From positions 62,001-126,000 of the forward strand of contig CBDCIS010000006.1 in the NCBI GenBank assembly GCA_965217565.1: DNA of 64,000 nucleotides, given 5' to 3'. Source of the DNA: CBDCIS01 sp965217565 (lineage in GTDB: Bacteria > Chloroflexota > Dehalococcoidia > Lucifugimonadales > CATOSD01). The notes below the pieces were generated by a model. The model saw only the letters and a program-made list of their open reading frames with translations. It was not told the origin of the DNA and made no database searches. The position numbers and the translations under genes are program-made. Positions 46,108 through 56,215 of the stretch are shown in pieces; position 1 is the first letter of the stretch; every line of letters begins with the position of its first letter.

Positions 46108-47193
46108 ATGGTGTTTCGAACTGTAATGATTATCAGGCTATTCAATCTATGGAGGGTGATTCGAAGGCGCAAGGAGATTGGCTTTGGCCTCATCGTCTTC
46201 GTGCTGCTGTTCAGCGTTATGGGAAACGCGATAGCCTTCTACGTTTTCGACCGCGGCGTGAATCCGGACATGACCATCGCGGATGCCTTCTGGTATAGCA
46301 TAATCTCGATCACCACGATTGGATACGGCGACTTCTCCGCGACCACGCTCGGAGCGCGGATAGGCACGGCGGTGTTCGTCGTGCTGTTTGGCCTGACGGC
46401 GTTCACCTCTGCCGTGGGAATCGGGGTCGAATGGATAGTGGAACGTCAACACAGGGAGCGAACAGGCATGGGAAGAGTACGGAGCAAGGGCCACCTGCTG
46501 ATAATCAACCCTTCGAGCGCGAGCCGCGCTCGGAAGATAATCGAGGAGTTCACCCGGGACAGCCACCACCGCGGCGACGACATAGTGGTGGTGTCGGACC
46601 GGATAGAATCTCTGCCTTTCGACCTGCCAAACGTGTCTTTCATTCAGGGCTCTCCCCTCGAAGAGGACACGTACCTACGCGCCAACCTTGCCGACGCGAG
46701 CAAGGTTATGGTGCTAGGTATGGGTTACGACGACCCCAACAGCGACAGCCTGGTGTCGGCGATAGTGTCGGTCGTGGAGTACCTGAATCCAGCAATAAGC
46801 GGCGTCGCCGAGTGCCAGTATGCCAACCACGCCGTGCTCTTCAAGGGCGCCAGAAACATCACACCCGTGTTCGCGCTGCACGCCGTCGATAAGCTGATGG
46901 TGCAAGACGTGCAAGACCCCGGAGTGCAGTTGATACTTAGCATAATTACCAGCAACGTGTTGGAAGGGACTCTGGCGAGCACGACGGTAGAGACGGCAAT
47001 GGAGTCACCGCTACCTTACCGGGAAGCCGCCAAGACGCTGCTCAATCACGACATTAACCTGGTGGGCGTCATTCGGAACGGCATCGCGCACCTGAGTTTC
47101 CGCGATGTCTTTGTTGCCGAGAACGACGCCATGTTCTATATCGCGACCGAACGGCACAGTTGGAAGGCCATTCAGTCGCTGCTGGTATCATGA
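46108..47193 (+). CDS. Two-TM potassium channel with RCK-like cytoplasmic domain
   Basis: 361 residues. TM1 (IGFGLIVFVLLFSVMGNAIA), pore helix with selectivity filter TTIGYGD (69-75), then TM2 (TAVFVVLFGLTAFTSAVGI). The C-terminal ~240 residues are two TrkA-like lobes (LLIINPSSASRARKIIEE, then a TrkA-C-like end VENDAMFYI region). The first lobe has NPSSAS where RCK domains usually carry a GxGxxG nucleotide motif, so ligand binding may differ. Homotetramer in the cytoplasmic membrane. Its stop overlaps the next start (ATGA), so it is part of the operon. K+ channels recur next to DUF350/DUF4178 envelope loci in other bacteria, and both are found at 54-57 kb here. Confidence 0.88.
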   Translation: MVFRTVMIIRLFNLWRVIRRRKEIGFGLIVFVLLFSVMGNAIAFYVFDRGVNPDMTIADAFWYSIISITTIGYGDFSATTLGARIGTAVFVVLFGLTAFTSAVGIGVEWIVERQHRERTGMGRVRSKGHLLIINPSSASRARKIIEEFTRDSHHRGDDIVVVSDRIESLPFDLPNVSFIQGSPLEEDTYLRANLADASKVMVLGMGYDDPNSDSLVSAIVSVVEYLNPAISGVAECQYANHAVLFKGARNITPVFALHAVDKLMVQDVQDPGVQLILSIITSNVLEGTLASTTVETAMESPLPYREAAKTLLNHDINLVGVIRNGIAHLSFRDVFVAENDAMFYIATERHSWKAIQSLLVS

Positions 47194-48458
47194 GCGATGT
47201 AACGCCCGACGCCCGCGTGCTCGGAGACGTACCCGACGACGTTGGGGAGCGCCTGCGCGACACAATGCTCTACGCCAGTTTGACGTTTGATTTCTACGCC
47301 GCACTCTTCCATGAACTGGGGATTTCCCGGAGTGACCTCAAGGAGCAGCCTCCCACGGCACTGCTTGGACGTCTTCCCCTTCTGGAAGGCGACGGGCTGA
47401 ATGGGCTTTCCGAGGAGAGCCTCAGGGCGGGCAAACACATTATAGACATGGAAACCTCTTCCGGCACGACGGGCCCGCGGAAGAGACGGTTCATCACATA
47501 CGATGACGACCAATCGGAGACAGCGTTCCTGGCGGAACTTTTCGTGGTGTGCGGTATTGGGGAAGAAGACAGGGTCGCGTGCGTCGATACCGATCCGCTA
47601 ACCCTGATGGTCTCGTTCACCAAGGCCCTGGACCTGCTGGGGGTTCAAGAAGCGTACTCCTTCTGCGTCGGCTCGGGCTTCGACCGCGCCCTCGAAGCCC
47701 TACCCGAGCTCGACCCAAGCGTGATCATTACGGTTCCCTCCATAATGGAGCGATGCCTGGACGCTCTGAGTTCATACTACGCCGCAAAAGGCGCGTCGAG
47801 CCTTCGCAAGCTCATATACGTTGGCGAGCCGCTCCCGGCGCGGCTCCGCTCCCGGCTGGAGTCCGCTTTCGGAGTGGAGATATTCGGCTACTACGGAGCG
47901 TCTGAGACGTCGGCGCTGGGCATCGAGTGCCGCGCCCACGACGGCATCCACCTGTTTACGAACAGGAACGTCATCGAGCTGGTCAACGCAGCCCCGAGCG
48001 AGTCGATCGGCGAGATCGTCGTCACCACACTGTGCCAGCGGTCTCCGCCGCTACTGAGGTATGCCCTCAAAGATAAGGCGCAGGTCAGGCCGGGCGTGTG
48101 TGGTTGCGGCCTTCCCTATCCGAGAGTAGATGTGCTCGGCAGAACAGGGGATAGCTTCTCGGTGCTTGGCGCGAAGATAAGCTACCTGCCCATATTGAGC
48201 GCGGTGTACGCCCAGGAGGGCGCGCCGGGACACATGCAGTTGGTTTTGACGCGACAGGGTAGAGACCGACTCACCGTGGTTCTCCCGGATGTGCTGTGCG
48301 GCGATGAGGCGCGGATGCGGCAGACCCTGCTGAGAAGCCAGCCCGACCTGGACTTTCTGGTTGGCGGCGGGTATCTTGAACTGAGTTATTCGTTCGTGAG
48401 GGAGGACTACTTCGACGTGTCCAGAAAGCGGAGGAGGGTAGTTGATCGCCGGGACTAA
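47190..48458 (+). CDS. PaaK/LuxE-like adenylate-forming enzyme
   Basis: 422 residues. The nucleotide motif SSGTTGPRKRR (about residue 90) and the adenine-pocket region FGYYGASETSALGIECR are those of phenylacetate-CoA ligase-like enzymes; GEIVVTTLCQRSPPLLRY and GRTGDSFSVLGAKI follow in order. Such enzymes activate a carboxylate as acyl-AMP and pass it to CoA or a protein thiol. Sandwiched between the K+ channel and GNAT genes, with overlap or short gaps. Substrate unknown; an acyl or aminoacyl group for protein modification is one possibility. Confidence 0.8.
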   Translation: MSDVTPDARVLGDVPDDVGERLRDTMLYASLTFDFYAALFHELGISRSDLKEQPPTALLGRLPLLEGDGLNGLSEESLRAGKHIIDMETSSGTTGPRKRRFITYDDDQSETAFLAELFVVCGIGEEDRVACVDTDPLTLMVSFTKALDLLGVQEAYSFCVGSGFDRALEALPELDPSVIITVPSIMERCLDALSSYYAAKGASSLRKLIYVGEPLPARLRSRLESAFGVEIFGYYGASETSALGIECRAHDGIHLFTNRNVIELVNAAPSESIGEIVVTTLCQRSPPLLRYALKDKAQVRPGVCGCGLPYPRVDVLGRTGDSFSVLGAKISYLPILSAVYAQEGAPGHMQLVLTRQGRDRLTVVLPDVLCGDEARMRQTLLRSQPDLDFLVGGGYLELSYSFVREDYFDVSRKRRRVVDRRD

Positions 48459-48493
48459 AACCGCTCAATGCACATGAGACGGTTCGGAGTGAG

Positions 48494-49159
48494 ATGAACC
48501 AGATAGAGTTCCACGAGTTCACGGAGCACCATGGCGAGCGCATCGCGGAAGCGCACGCGCTGCTGCGCGACGTAATACCGCCGGGCAGCGTAGAAGACTT
48601 CGAGTCGTTTGGCGCTACCGTATCGCGCATGACAGACGCTGACGTTGTCCCAGGATTGGTGTGCGCCGCCTTTCGCGGGCGTATGGTGGGCGTTTGCATA
48701 GGGGCGTACCTGCGAAACCTGGACATGAGCTACGCCGCTTATTCGGCAGTAAGGCCGGCGTGGAGACGACGCGGAATATACTCCAAGATGAGGGCGCGGC
48801 TTTTGGGTCTTCTCGGAAATGAGTCGCCCACCGGCGAAGCGCTTTACCTCATCTCTGAACTGGATGAGGGCAGCCGCCTATACAGAAGGTATCTCTCGGA
48901 GTGGAAGGCCTTTGTGCTGCCATGCGACTACGAGCAACCCGAAGCGCAAGGCCTCTGCAGGCGTCCAGCGAAGCTGGTCATCCAACCGTTGGCGCGGAGG
49001 AGACGGCCGGACGAATCGGAATCGCTTGCGATAGTTCGGGAACTTTACGAGCGTATCTACCGCATTGATGACGCGGCGCAGAACGAGTCCTATCGACGTA
49101 TCGCTGCTTCCTTGCGGAGTCGGGCCGTCGCCCTTCCCACGCAAGGTGAATTGAGATGA
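48494..49159 (+). CDS. GNAT-type acyltransferase
   Basis: 221 residues, ribosome binding site GGAGTGAG before ATG 48494. The acetyl-CoA loop is AVRPAWRRRGIYSKMRARLL (R-x-x-G-x/I type), preceded by the strand AYSAVRP. The C-terminal 60 residues are Arg-rich and helical. Stop and next start overlap (ATGA). Together with the adenylating enzymes it gives the operon two acyl-transfer functions. Confidence 0.75.
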   Translation: MNQIEFHEFTEHHGERIAEAHALLRDVIPPGSVEDFESFGATVSRMTDADVVPGLVCAAFRGRMVGVCIGAYLRNLDMSYAAYSAVRPAWRRRGIYSKMRARLLGLLGNESPTGEALYLISELDEGSRLYRRYLSEWKAFVLPCDYEQPEAQGLCRRPAKLVIQPLARRRRPDESESLAIVRELYERIYRIDDAAQNESYRRIAASLRSRAVALPTQGELR

Positions 49160-52100
49160 CCGCCAACCACGCCATGTCACGACTCTCACACCTCGGCCCA
49201 CTTACGCGGGCGACGGCCCTGTTCAATGGCAGGGCAGGGGCGATTCGTGAGCGCGTCTCCGCCCTTGGGTTGCAAGCTGTCGCGCAGGCAGAGCGACCAG
49301 GCAATACGGCGCGCTTCAAGAGCGGTCGCGCTTCCCGGTTGTTGCGCGAGATATGGGCTTACGACTTTGCAGCATACTCCGACGCTGCCCTCAGACAAGC
49401 CTTTCACGACCTGAAACGCGCGTTCGGACGCACCCCGGGCGAGCAGGTGACAGCGGAGGCTTTCGGGCTGGTGAGCGAGGCAATAGGGCGGCGCATGGGA
49501 GTGTGGCGACTATTCGATTCCGACTTCAACAAAGGAGGGATGAAAGAGTTCCACAAAATCGCGTGTGAGGTCATCGCGTCCGGCCCCTACCGCAACCTGA
49601 CGGCTTACTACACGAACAGCGGCTTCCTGGAGAGCGAAGAGTTTGCCCGTAGCGTCGCCTTGGCGCTGCGTGGGATGCGCTTAGACAGCGTCGATAAGAC
49701 GCTTGTCGGGGCCATAGTCTATGCGCTCGAAAAGGAACGTGTGGACTACCGCTCGAACATTCTTCTGCCGGGGTCTTTCTACGAGGCTGCGCGGGCGAAG
49801 GACGTCGAGGGATCGCTGCATTTCCGGGCCACCGACGAACAGATTATCGCCGGCCTGATGATGCACGAGGGCGGCATCGTCGAGATGAACTCAGGTGAAG
49901 GCAAGACCATCGCCGCGGCGTTCCCCGCCGCGCTGTTCGCGCTTGCCGGCCGGCCCGTCCACATCATCACCGCGAACGACTACCTGGCGGCGCGGGACAG
50001 CGATTGGCTTGCGCCGGTCTATGAGTCTCTGGGCCTGAGCGTGGGCGCGGTTCTGAACCCGATGGGAGACCAGGAACGGAGCTACGCTTATGGGCAGCAG
50101 ATCGTCTATGGAACGCTGCGTGAGTTCGGGTTCGACTTTCTGAGGGACAACCTCAAACTGCCTCCCGACCGGCCCGTGCAGGGGTTCCTCGACGCGGCTA
50201 TCGTGGACGAGGCGGATCACGTCTTGCTCGACCAGTCGCGCGCTCCGCTCATCATCTCCGGCGCTCCCACGGGGAACAGGCGCGCCTTCAAGCGCGCGCG
50301 CAGGGCGGTCGAAGAGCTTGTCGGCAAACAGCGAGCCGCCGCGGGCAGACTGCAATCCCAGTTGACGAGCACTACGCGAGGCTCCACGGAGCGTTACACT
50401 CTGCTCGCAAGCCTGCTGTTTGCCGACCCAGAGGCCGAGGCGCCGCGTGAACACCTGGCGCGCGACGACAAGGCGTACAGGCGAGCCATGACAATCGCTG
50501 GCGATTTCGGCGATCCTGAATGTGAGTTTGCCCGGGACTTGTACTACCTCGTGGACCCCGAACGCAACTCGGTTGCGCTGACGGAGAGAGGGCAGCTATT
50601 GTTGGAAGAGCACCTTGGGCGAATGTTCGACACCGAGTCCCTCGAGCGGCGGCTTGCGTCGCTCCGAGAGCGCAACGACCTGCCGCCTGATGAGTCGAGA
50701 AGGAGGGCAGCCGGCCTGGAGCGTCGCATTTCGCGGCAGAACAGCCAGATGAACCAGGTCACACAGATGCTGCGCGCCTACACGCTTCTCAGGAGAGATA
50801 CCCACTACGTAGTCAGCGAGGGCCACATTGTGCTTATCGACGAGCACACGGGCAGGCCACTCCCTGACAACCGGTATCGGCAGGGCATTCACGCCGCTCT
50901 GGAGGCCAAGGAGAGATTGAGAGTCCACGATGAACTCCAAACCCTGGCCCAGATATCGGTGCAGGGCTTCGTCAAGCAGTACGCCCAGGTGTCGGGCATG
51001 ACGGGAACCGCGCTCGACGCGGTTGGCGAGTTCGAGCGCGAGTACTGCCTCGAGGTGGAGGTTGTCCCTCCAAGCAGACCCTGTATGCGGAGAGACTACG
51101 CTTCCAGGCTCTACCTGGATCGGCGCGACAAGCTGGCCGCGATAGGGGATGAGGTGAAGTTCTGGAACGGAGTCGGGCGTCCCGTGCTGGTAGGAACGCC
51201 GACTATCGAACAGTCCGAGGAGATAAGCCGCCTGCTGAACGAGAGTGGAGTGCGACACAACCTGCTGAACGCCGTGAGCAGTTCCGCGGAGGCCGACGTA
51301 ATTCGCAGCGCGGGCGCATTCGGCGCGGTGACCGTCGCCACCAACATGGCGGGGCGCGGCACTGACATCGTTCTGGAGCCGGGTCTGAACGATCGAATCA
51401 TCTCCGCCTACGAGACCCTCGTGGGAGCGACCCTGGATGAGGGTTTCGGTCACGTGGAGCTCACCTGCTCGAACGGCCGGGAGGCCTCGGCTTTGGGAGA
51501 CGCACTCTCGCGTTCCGGGCAACTCTCGGTAACGCCGGGCGCGGGCGCGGTGGTGCGAGTTTCACGGGATGGCGGCAAGACACGGAACAGCCGAGTCAGG
51601 TTTGAGTTCGGGTTGGGTCTATACGTCATTGGCACGGAGATGAACGGATCTGCCAGGACGGACCGCCAACTGAGAGGGCGGAGCGGCAGGCAGGGCGAGC
51701 CGGGCGCCTCACGGTTTCATCATTTCGCTCGAAGACAGGCTTCTGGCGTTTCGAAGGGACAGCGCGTTCCGCGCGTTGGACGGAGCGAGTTTGGACCCGG
51801 CGGGGCGAACGTGCTATGAAGGGCCGGGATTGGAGCGGCGACTCGCCGAGATTCAGAGAGAGGCCGAAAACAACGACTCCATCCAACGTTGTATGGCGCA
51901 CGAGTACGAGCGCATCCTGGAAGCCCAAACACTTGCCTACTACGACGCGCGGCGTGAGGTTATCCGTGCGCGCGACTTCCACGGGGTCTGCGAACAGTTC
52001 GTGAGGGAGTATGCCGCGCGCGCGATCGAAAGGCGCTTCCCACGGTCTCGCATATGGGACTACAAGCGCCAGTTCAGCCGGTTGACCGAGGAGTTGTGGC

Positions 52101-52510
52101 TGGACTTCGGGATCGCCTGCCGCCATCTCGAAGGGCTTGGACTCGACGCGCTGGGCGGATCAATTGGCGGGCTTCTGCTCAGCAGGCTGGAGGGCGCGCT
52201 GCGCAGTTTCGACCATGAGGAGGCCGAGAACCTCTGGAAGTCGCTCTTCCTGCAAACGTCGGACGACCTCTGGGGAGAACACATAGAGGAAGTCCAGGAG
52301 TTGATCCTGAGCGTTACGCTGGGGGCCGCAAGCCACAAGAGCGCGGTAGCGGACAGCATCATACAGTGTTCGGAAGCGTATGGCCGCTTCAAGTGGGATG
52401 CCGCGGACGACGCCGCGCGTCGAATGTTGAGCTTCGACGTTGAAACCGCAGCCAAGGGCCGGGCCGTCGAACTCAGCACGGTTGACGATCTGGAGCGCAT
52501 CCTCGCGTAG
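49156..52510 (+). CDS. Divergent SecA-like translocase ATPase, one-base frameshift near 51718
   Basis: About 1117 residues in two frames. The first shows Walker A MNSGEGKTIAAAFPAAL (about 244), VDEADHVLLDQSRAPLIISG, the VSGMTGTA segment, TVATNMAGRGTDIVLEPG and QLRGRSGRQGEPGASRF. The next frame resumes exactly as SecA does (IISLEDRLLAF), then runs through the helical scaffold to 52510. Canonical SecA has Walker A near residue 102, so this protein has ~140 extra N-terminal residues, inserted between the GRRMGVW helix and FRATDEQIIAGLMMHEG. No C-terminal zinc finger. A second SecA of this kind is usually dedicated to special exported proteins; the operon's Ser/Gly-rich lipoprotein is a candidate client. 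A housekeeping secA is presumably elsewhere. Confidence 0.82.
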
Positions 52511-52613
52511 ATAGAGATGCCCCGCTCCCCGCGTGGGAGCGTGATCGAACGAAGGCGGTTGATCGATAGTCGAACGGGCGATAGTTCATCGTCCGTAAAG
52601 TCAGGGGGTTGAG

Positions 52614-53436
52614 ATGAGCGGAAAGCTAGGCAAGCGCAGCCTCGTCGCGCTGGCGGGAACCATGGTAGTGGCTGGGCCGGCGGTCGCGGCGTGCACTCCC
52701 GGGCCGACCTATGACCAGTGGGCCGCGACCGACGGCGCGGCAGGTAGGATCAATCTCGACGCGGTGCAGGAGGCCTTCAAGGAATCCAAGAGCGCGTCGG
52801 AGTTCGAGAAGCGCGTCAACGAGATATACGAGGGCGACGGCGTAGTCTTGATTCGAGTGAACCAGGACGGGGAGCGTACAACGCTGGAGGCGTTCGAGGA
52901 CCTGAATAAGGATGGTTCGATTGACGATGCGAGCGATGACCAACTCTTCTCCATCGTCAAGAGCAGCAACGCAAACGAGATGAGAGGCTACGGGGCCAAC
53001 GGATACTATCGAAGCTCGTTCGGGGCCGGAGACTTCCTCTTCACCTACCTGATAATCTCGTCGCTCAGCAGGGGGCCGTACTTCTACCAGACCTCCCCCG
53101 CCAGGGCGGGCACGATAAGGAACGGCCGGACCAACTACCGCACGTCGTCCTCGTATCGCTCGCAGGTGTCGAGAAACAGCAGCTACTTCGGCAGGCAAAA
53201 GACGTTCGCGGGGTCGCGTTACACCGACGCTGGCCGCAACATCGGCTCCTCGCGGACAGACCTACATGTCTTCCCAAAAGGGCAGCGGCGCGTTCAAGAC
53301 CAGCGGGACGGGTGTGAGAAGCAGTTGGGGTTCGAGTTCGCGGAGTTTGGGCTTCGGCGGCAGCCGGAGCGGAGGAGCGAGAGGTTTTGGCGGAAGCCAT
53401 ACACTGATCGGACTGAAGAGGGGCCGGGCCTCCTAG
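52614..53436 (+). CDS. Ser/Gly-rich lipoprotein-like protein, frameshifted near 53250
   Basis: Signal peptide with LVALAGTMVVAGPAVAAC, then an acidic domain containing an EF-hand-like DLNKDGSIDDASDD. It continues with an aromatic/Ser-rich stretch (NYRTSSSYRSQVSRNSSYFG). Near 53250 the frame shifts by one; the alternative frame gives SSQKGSGAFKTSGTGVRSSW and GFGGSRSGGARGFGG, plainly the intended tail, ending at TAG 53436. The uncorrected frame runs on to 53480. Proteins with such SRG/GFGG tails occur beside DUF350 and spermidine-synthase-like genes in other bacteria (DUF4247/YgiB-like). It may be the exported client of the SecA-like ATPase. Confidence 0.65.
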
Positions 53437-53493
53437 ACGTGAACACGACCTCGAGGTATCAGGAAGCGGCTGGATGGTGAGACTCTGGCGTAC

Positions 53494-54545
53494 ATGCCAG
53501 TGGGGATGAGCGCGCCCGCGGGCGGTTCGTTCGAGCTTCGGGTGTCGCTGGGCGACATGGACCTGCGGGACGCCTTTCACGTCACGCTCCCGCCACGCTG
53601 CTATGAGAAGACGCTTGGAAACCTTTTCAACGAGGTGTTCCCGGAGGACCCGACAGGGCGGCAGGCAATGCTAGATTCGCTGGACGTCGTGGACGAACCC
53701 CGACCTGCCGGAGATGTACGAAGAACTGCTGAACATCTTCGATCAGTGGCGCCGGAGATACTGCTCGCTGCGTTTCTTTGGGAACAATGGGCCGCAAGTC
53801 GAGCTGTTCCATACCGCGGCCAATCATCTCAGCTTTCGATCCGCAGACGACCGTCCGGACCTTGGCTACGCGGTGTTGGACATCGTAGTGGAGCAGACCT
53901 ACGACGTCCTGGCGTGGTTCGCGGAGCAGGGCGGCGACATGGACGAGCTTCTCGCATGGTTGCGGAGCTCGACGCTGCTCTACTTCATGGACAAGCATAT
54001 GTTCAGCCTGGCAATAGAACCCGAGGACGAACTCGACCGTCGGCTGCTGCCCCATCGCGGAGGAACTTCGCTCGGACAACCTGATTGCTCCGCCGGGCGA
54101 CACCGGAACATACGAGATCAGCGAACAGGGCAGACGGCTTCTTGGGGACGTGATAGCAGAGACGGAGTCGTACATCGACTACTTCGACGTGTTCAAGGCC
54201 GTCCGCTACGATGCTGACGCTCAAACTATCGACTTTGACGTCCCGGGCGGCGAGGACCTGCGGGCGCAGGTTTTCGAAGAGGAGGGGCTGGATGCCATAA
54301 GAGTCGTGTTCCTCCTCCGCCTCTACGATGGCACCCTCGACGCATACGCCGACTGCTGGCGGGAGCGGATACACACCGAGCGGCTCTTCAACGACATCCT
54401 GCGCCCCGTCCTCGACCACCAGCGAGCGGACGACGCGCTGCTCGGCTCGATAATCGAGAGCGGGTTCGCCCACAACGAAGAGCGGGCCGAGCAAGCGCGG
54501 GAACGGCGAGCAGGGGAGGACGCCGTAAGGCGCGCCCAGCGGTGA
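53494..54545 (+). CDS. Hypothetical protein in three frame segments
   Basis: One protein of about 350 residues read in three frames. First MPVGMSAPAGGSFELRVSLG to about 53690; then PDLPEMYEELLNIFDQWRRR and YAVLDIVVEQTYDVLAWFAE to about 54050; then IAEELRSDNLIAPPGDTGTY, ISEQGRRLLGDVIAE and a charged helical end. The second break sits in a CCCC run. The third part has winged-helix-like features (ISEQGRRLL). No family recognised. The same strand and tight spacing place it last in the operon. Confidence 0.5.
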
Positions 54546-54549
54546 GCCG

Positions 54550-55437
54550 CTAGACGGCGAAGAACAGGATCAGGCTGACGCTGATGACGACGACCCCCTC
54601 GATAAACGCCACGCCGAGGTTGCGGTCAACGGCCAGTTCGCGCGTAACCTTCACACGCGGAAACAGCGCGAAGTCAACCACTAGCCGCACGACGACCAGC
54701 AGCGCGAAGCCGATAACCGCAAAGGTGAGGAACGCGACCAGACCCTCGGTCCAGCTTACGAAGTCGCCGAACACCGCCTTGCACGCCACGATGCCGATGG
54801 CGATGAGATTGCCGCCCAGCGCGACGCCGACCGCCGTGTTGTCGCGTTCGATTTCGTCGTGGATGTCCATCGACGTGGTCAACTGGTAGAAGAGCGCGTA
54901 CAGGATGAGCGTCGCCATCCCCAGTCCAAGGAAGGCGAGCGAGGTCTCCGGGCCGCCGCCCTCACCGGAGATCGACCCGGCGATGACGAGCGCAACCGCG
55001 ACATAGACTCCGAACTCGACCGCGCCCGTGCCCGCGTTTCGGTCTTCGACTATCTCCTTCACCGCGCTGAACTTGTAGAGGACCAGCTTGTCCACCACGA
55101 TTCTGGCGACGTTCAGCACGATGATGCCGCCGACGGAGTATAGGAACACCTCCAGGACGCCACGCCAGTAGTCTTCGGTGAATCCAAGTCCGCTGTCGAT
55201 GATGAGCCCGAAGGGCTGGTAGAGAGCGCCCAGGAAGACGATGATGACTCCGAGGTAGTAGCCCGAGATGCTGAGCGCGAGGGCCACATTGTCCTTGTCG
55301 GTGAGCTGGTCGTTGATGTGGTAGGGCGTAACAACGTCCTGGATCAACCTCGCCAGCACGAGAATGACCACTCCCATTCCCACGAAAACCAGGCCGCGAG
55401 GGAAGACCTGGAGGGTGTCCACAAAAGCGTCTGCCAT
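54550..55437 (-). CDS. DUF350 (YjfL-like) membrane protein
   Basis: 295 residues with eight hydrophobic segments in two similar halves, each with the DUF350 pattern: first VILVLARLIQDVVTPYHIND and ISGYYLGVIIVFLGAL, second FYQLTTSMDIHDEIERDN and GGNLIAIGIVACKAVFGD. DUF350 proteins occur with spermidine-synthase-like enzymes, PspA and DUF4178 in envelope-stress loci. Convergent with the operon ending at 54545 (4 bp apart). Upstream lies the inverted-repeat element, then DUF4178. Confidence 0.88.
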   Translation of the reverse strand: MADAFVDTLQVFPRGLVFVGMGVVILVLARLIQDVVTPYHINDQLTDKDNVALALSISGYYLGVIIVFLGALYQPFGLIIDSGLGFTEDYWRGVLEVFLYSVGGIIVLNVARIVVDKLVLYKFSAVKEIVEDRNAGTGAVEFGVYVAVALVIAGSISGEGGGPETSLAFLGLGMATLILYALFYQLTTSMDIHDEIERDNTAVGVALGGNLIAIGIVACKAVFGDFVSWTEGLVAFLTFAVIGFALLVVVRLVVDFALFPRVKVTRELAVDRNLGVAFIEGVVVISVSLILFFAV

Positions 55438-55554
55438 TTCGATGTCTCCGTTGGTCGAATTTGCGCTATCGCAGCGTGTGCGGGTTGCCTGCGCCTTGCC
55501 CCAACGTAGTATAGCAGAGCGTCTGGGGCGTTGTCCCCGTCATGCGTAGAAGCT

Positions 55555-56111
55555 CCAGGGTCTTTCGATTGTTCGCGTGCAGGCGTTGTCAGATTCGGGA
55601 TGTACTCGCTGACGGAAAAACGCCTGTGGGTGTCTCATTTTGATTCATTGTGTCTCACCCCTACTTGTGGTCTGTGATGCTGTGAGAGGATTTAGGGGAT
55701 GTTTCTGAGTTGGGATGTAGTAGGGTTGCGGTTGTTTGTGTAGGAAATGAGACATCCCTCTCTGTGGGTTTCGCACTGTTGTCAGAATCAGGATTTGACG
55801 ATTGCCGAGCGGCGAGCCCCTGCGGGGGTTCAGGGAGATTGGGAATGAGTTTGTCTTCTATACAGGATGTCTATGTGTTCGAGCTACTAGGTGGCGGCAG
55901 CGTGTGCGTGAATACGGGCATGGTAGCACGAGTGTTCGTGTATGTCAAGGAGGTGTTGTCAGAATCAGGATTGCCGAGCGGCGAGCCCTTAGGGGGTTTT
56001 GCGATTGTGGGATTCGGAGGATGTGGGATTAGCGGATGGCCTTTCGAGATGTGGCACAACGCCATCAGGTCAAGCGGACTTGCCCCGATTGCAATAATCG
56101 AAAGACCCTGG
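55555..56111 (+). mobile_element. Terminal-inverted-repeat element, copy B (~557 bp)
   Basis: Both ends start CCAGGGTCTTTCGATT as inverted repeats. It is flanked by TAGAAGC on both sides (55547-55553 and 56112-56118), a 7-bp target duplication. It is the inverted counterpart of 34330-34873. Two internal TTGTCAGAATCAGGATT units each precede GAGCGGCGAGCCC. A short ORF (55845-56114, MSLSSIQDVYVFEL) is conserved between copies but has no known domain. It encodes no transposase, so it must have been moved by an enzyme elsewhere. It separates DUF4178 from DUF350. Confidence 0.85.
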
Positions 56112-56215
56112 TAGAAGCGCGCGGGAGCGGCCTGGGCGGAGTGAGCGGCGACTAGAGCACGACCCAGACATGGCAGGGGACGCCGCCTGACGCCAACGTT
56201 GCAGACGGCCCGCGC

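Noticed and set aside
53627..54494. Minus-strand frames opposite the 53.5-54.5 kb gene
   Set aside because: The three plus-strand segments join into one coherent protein; antisense frames do not.
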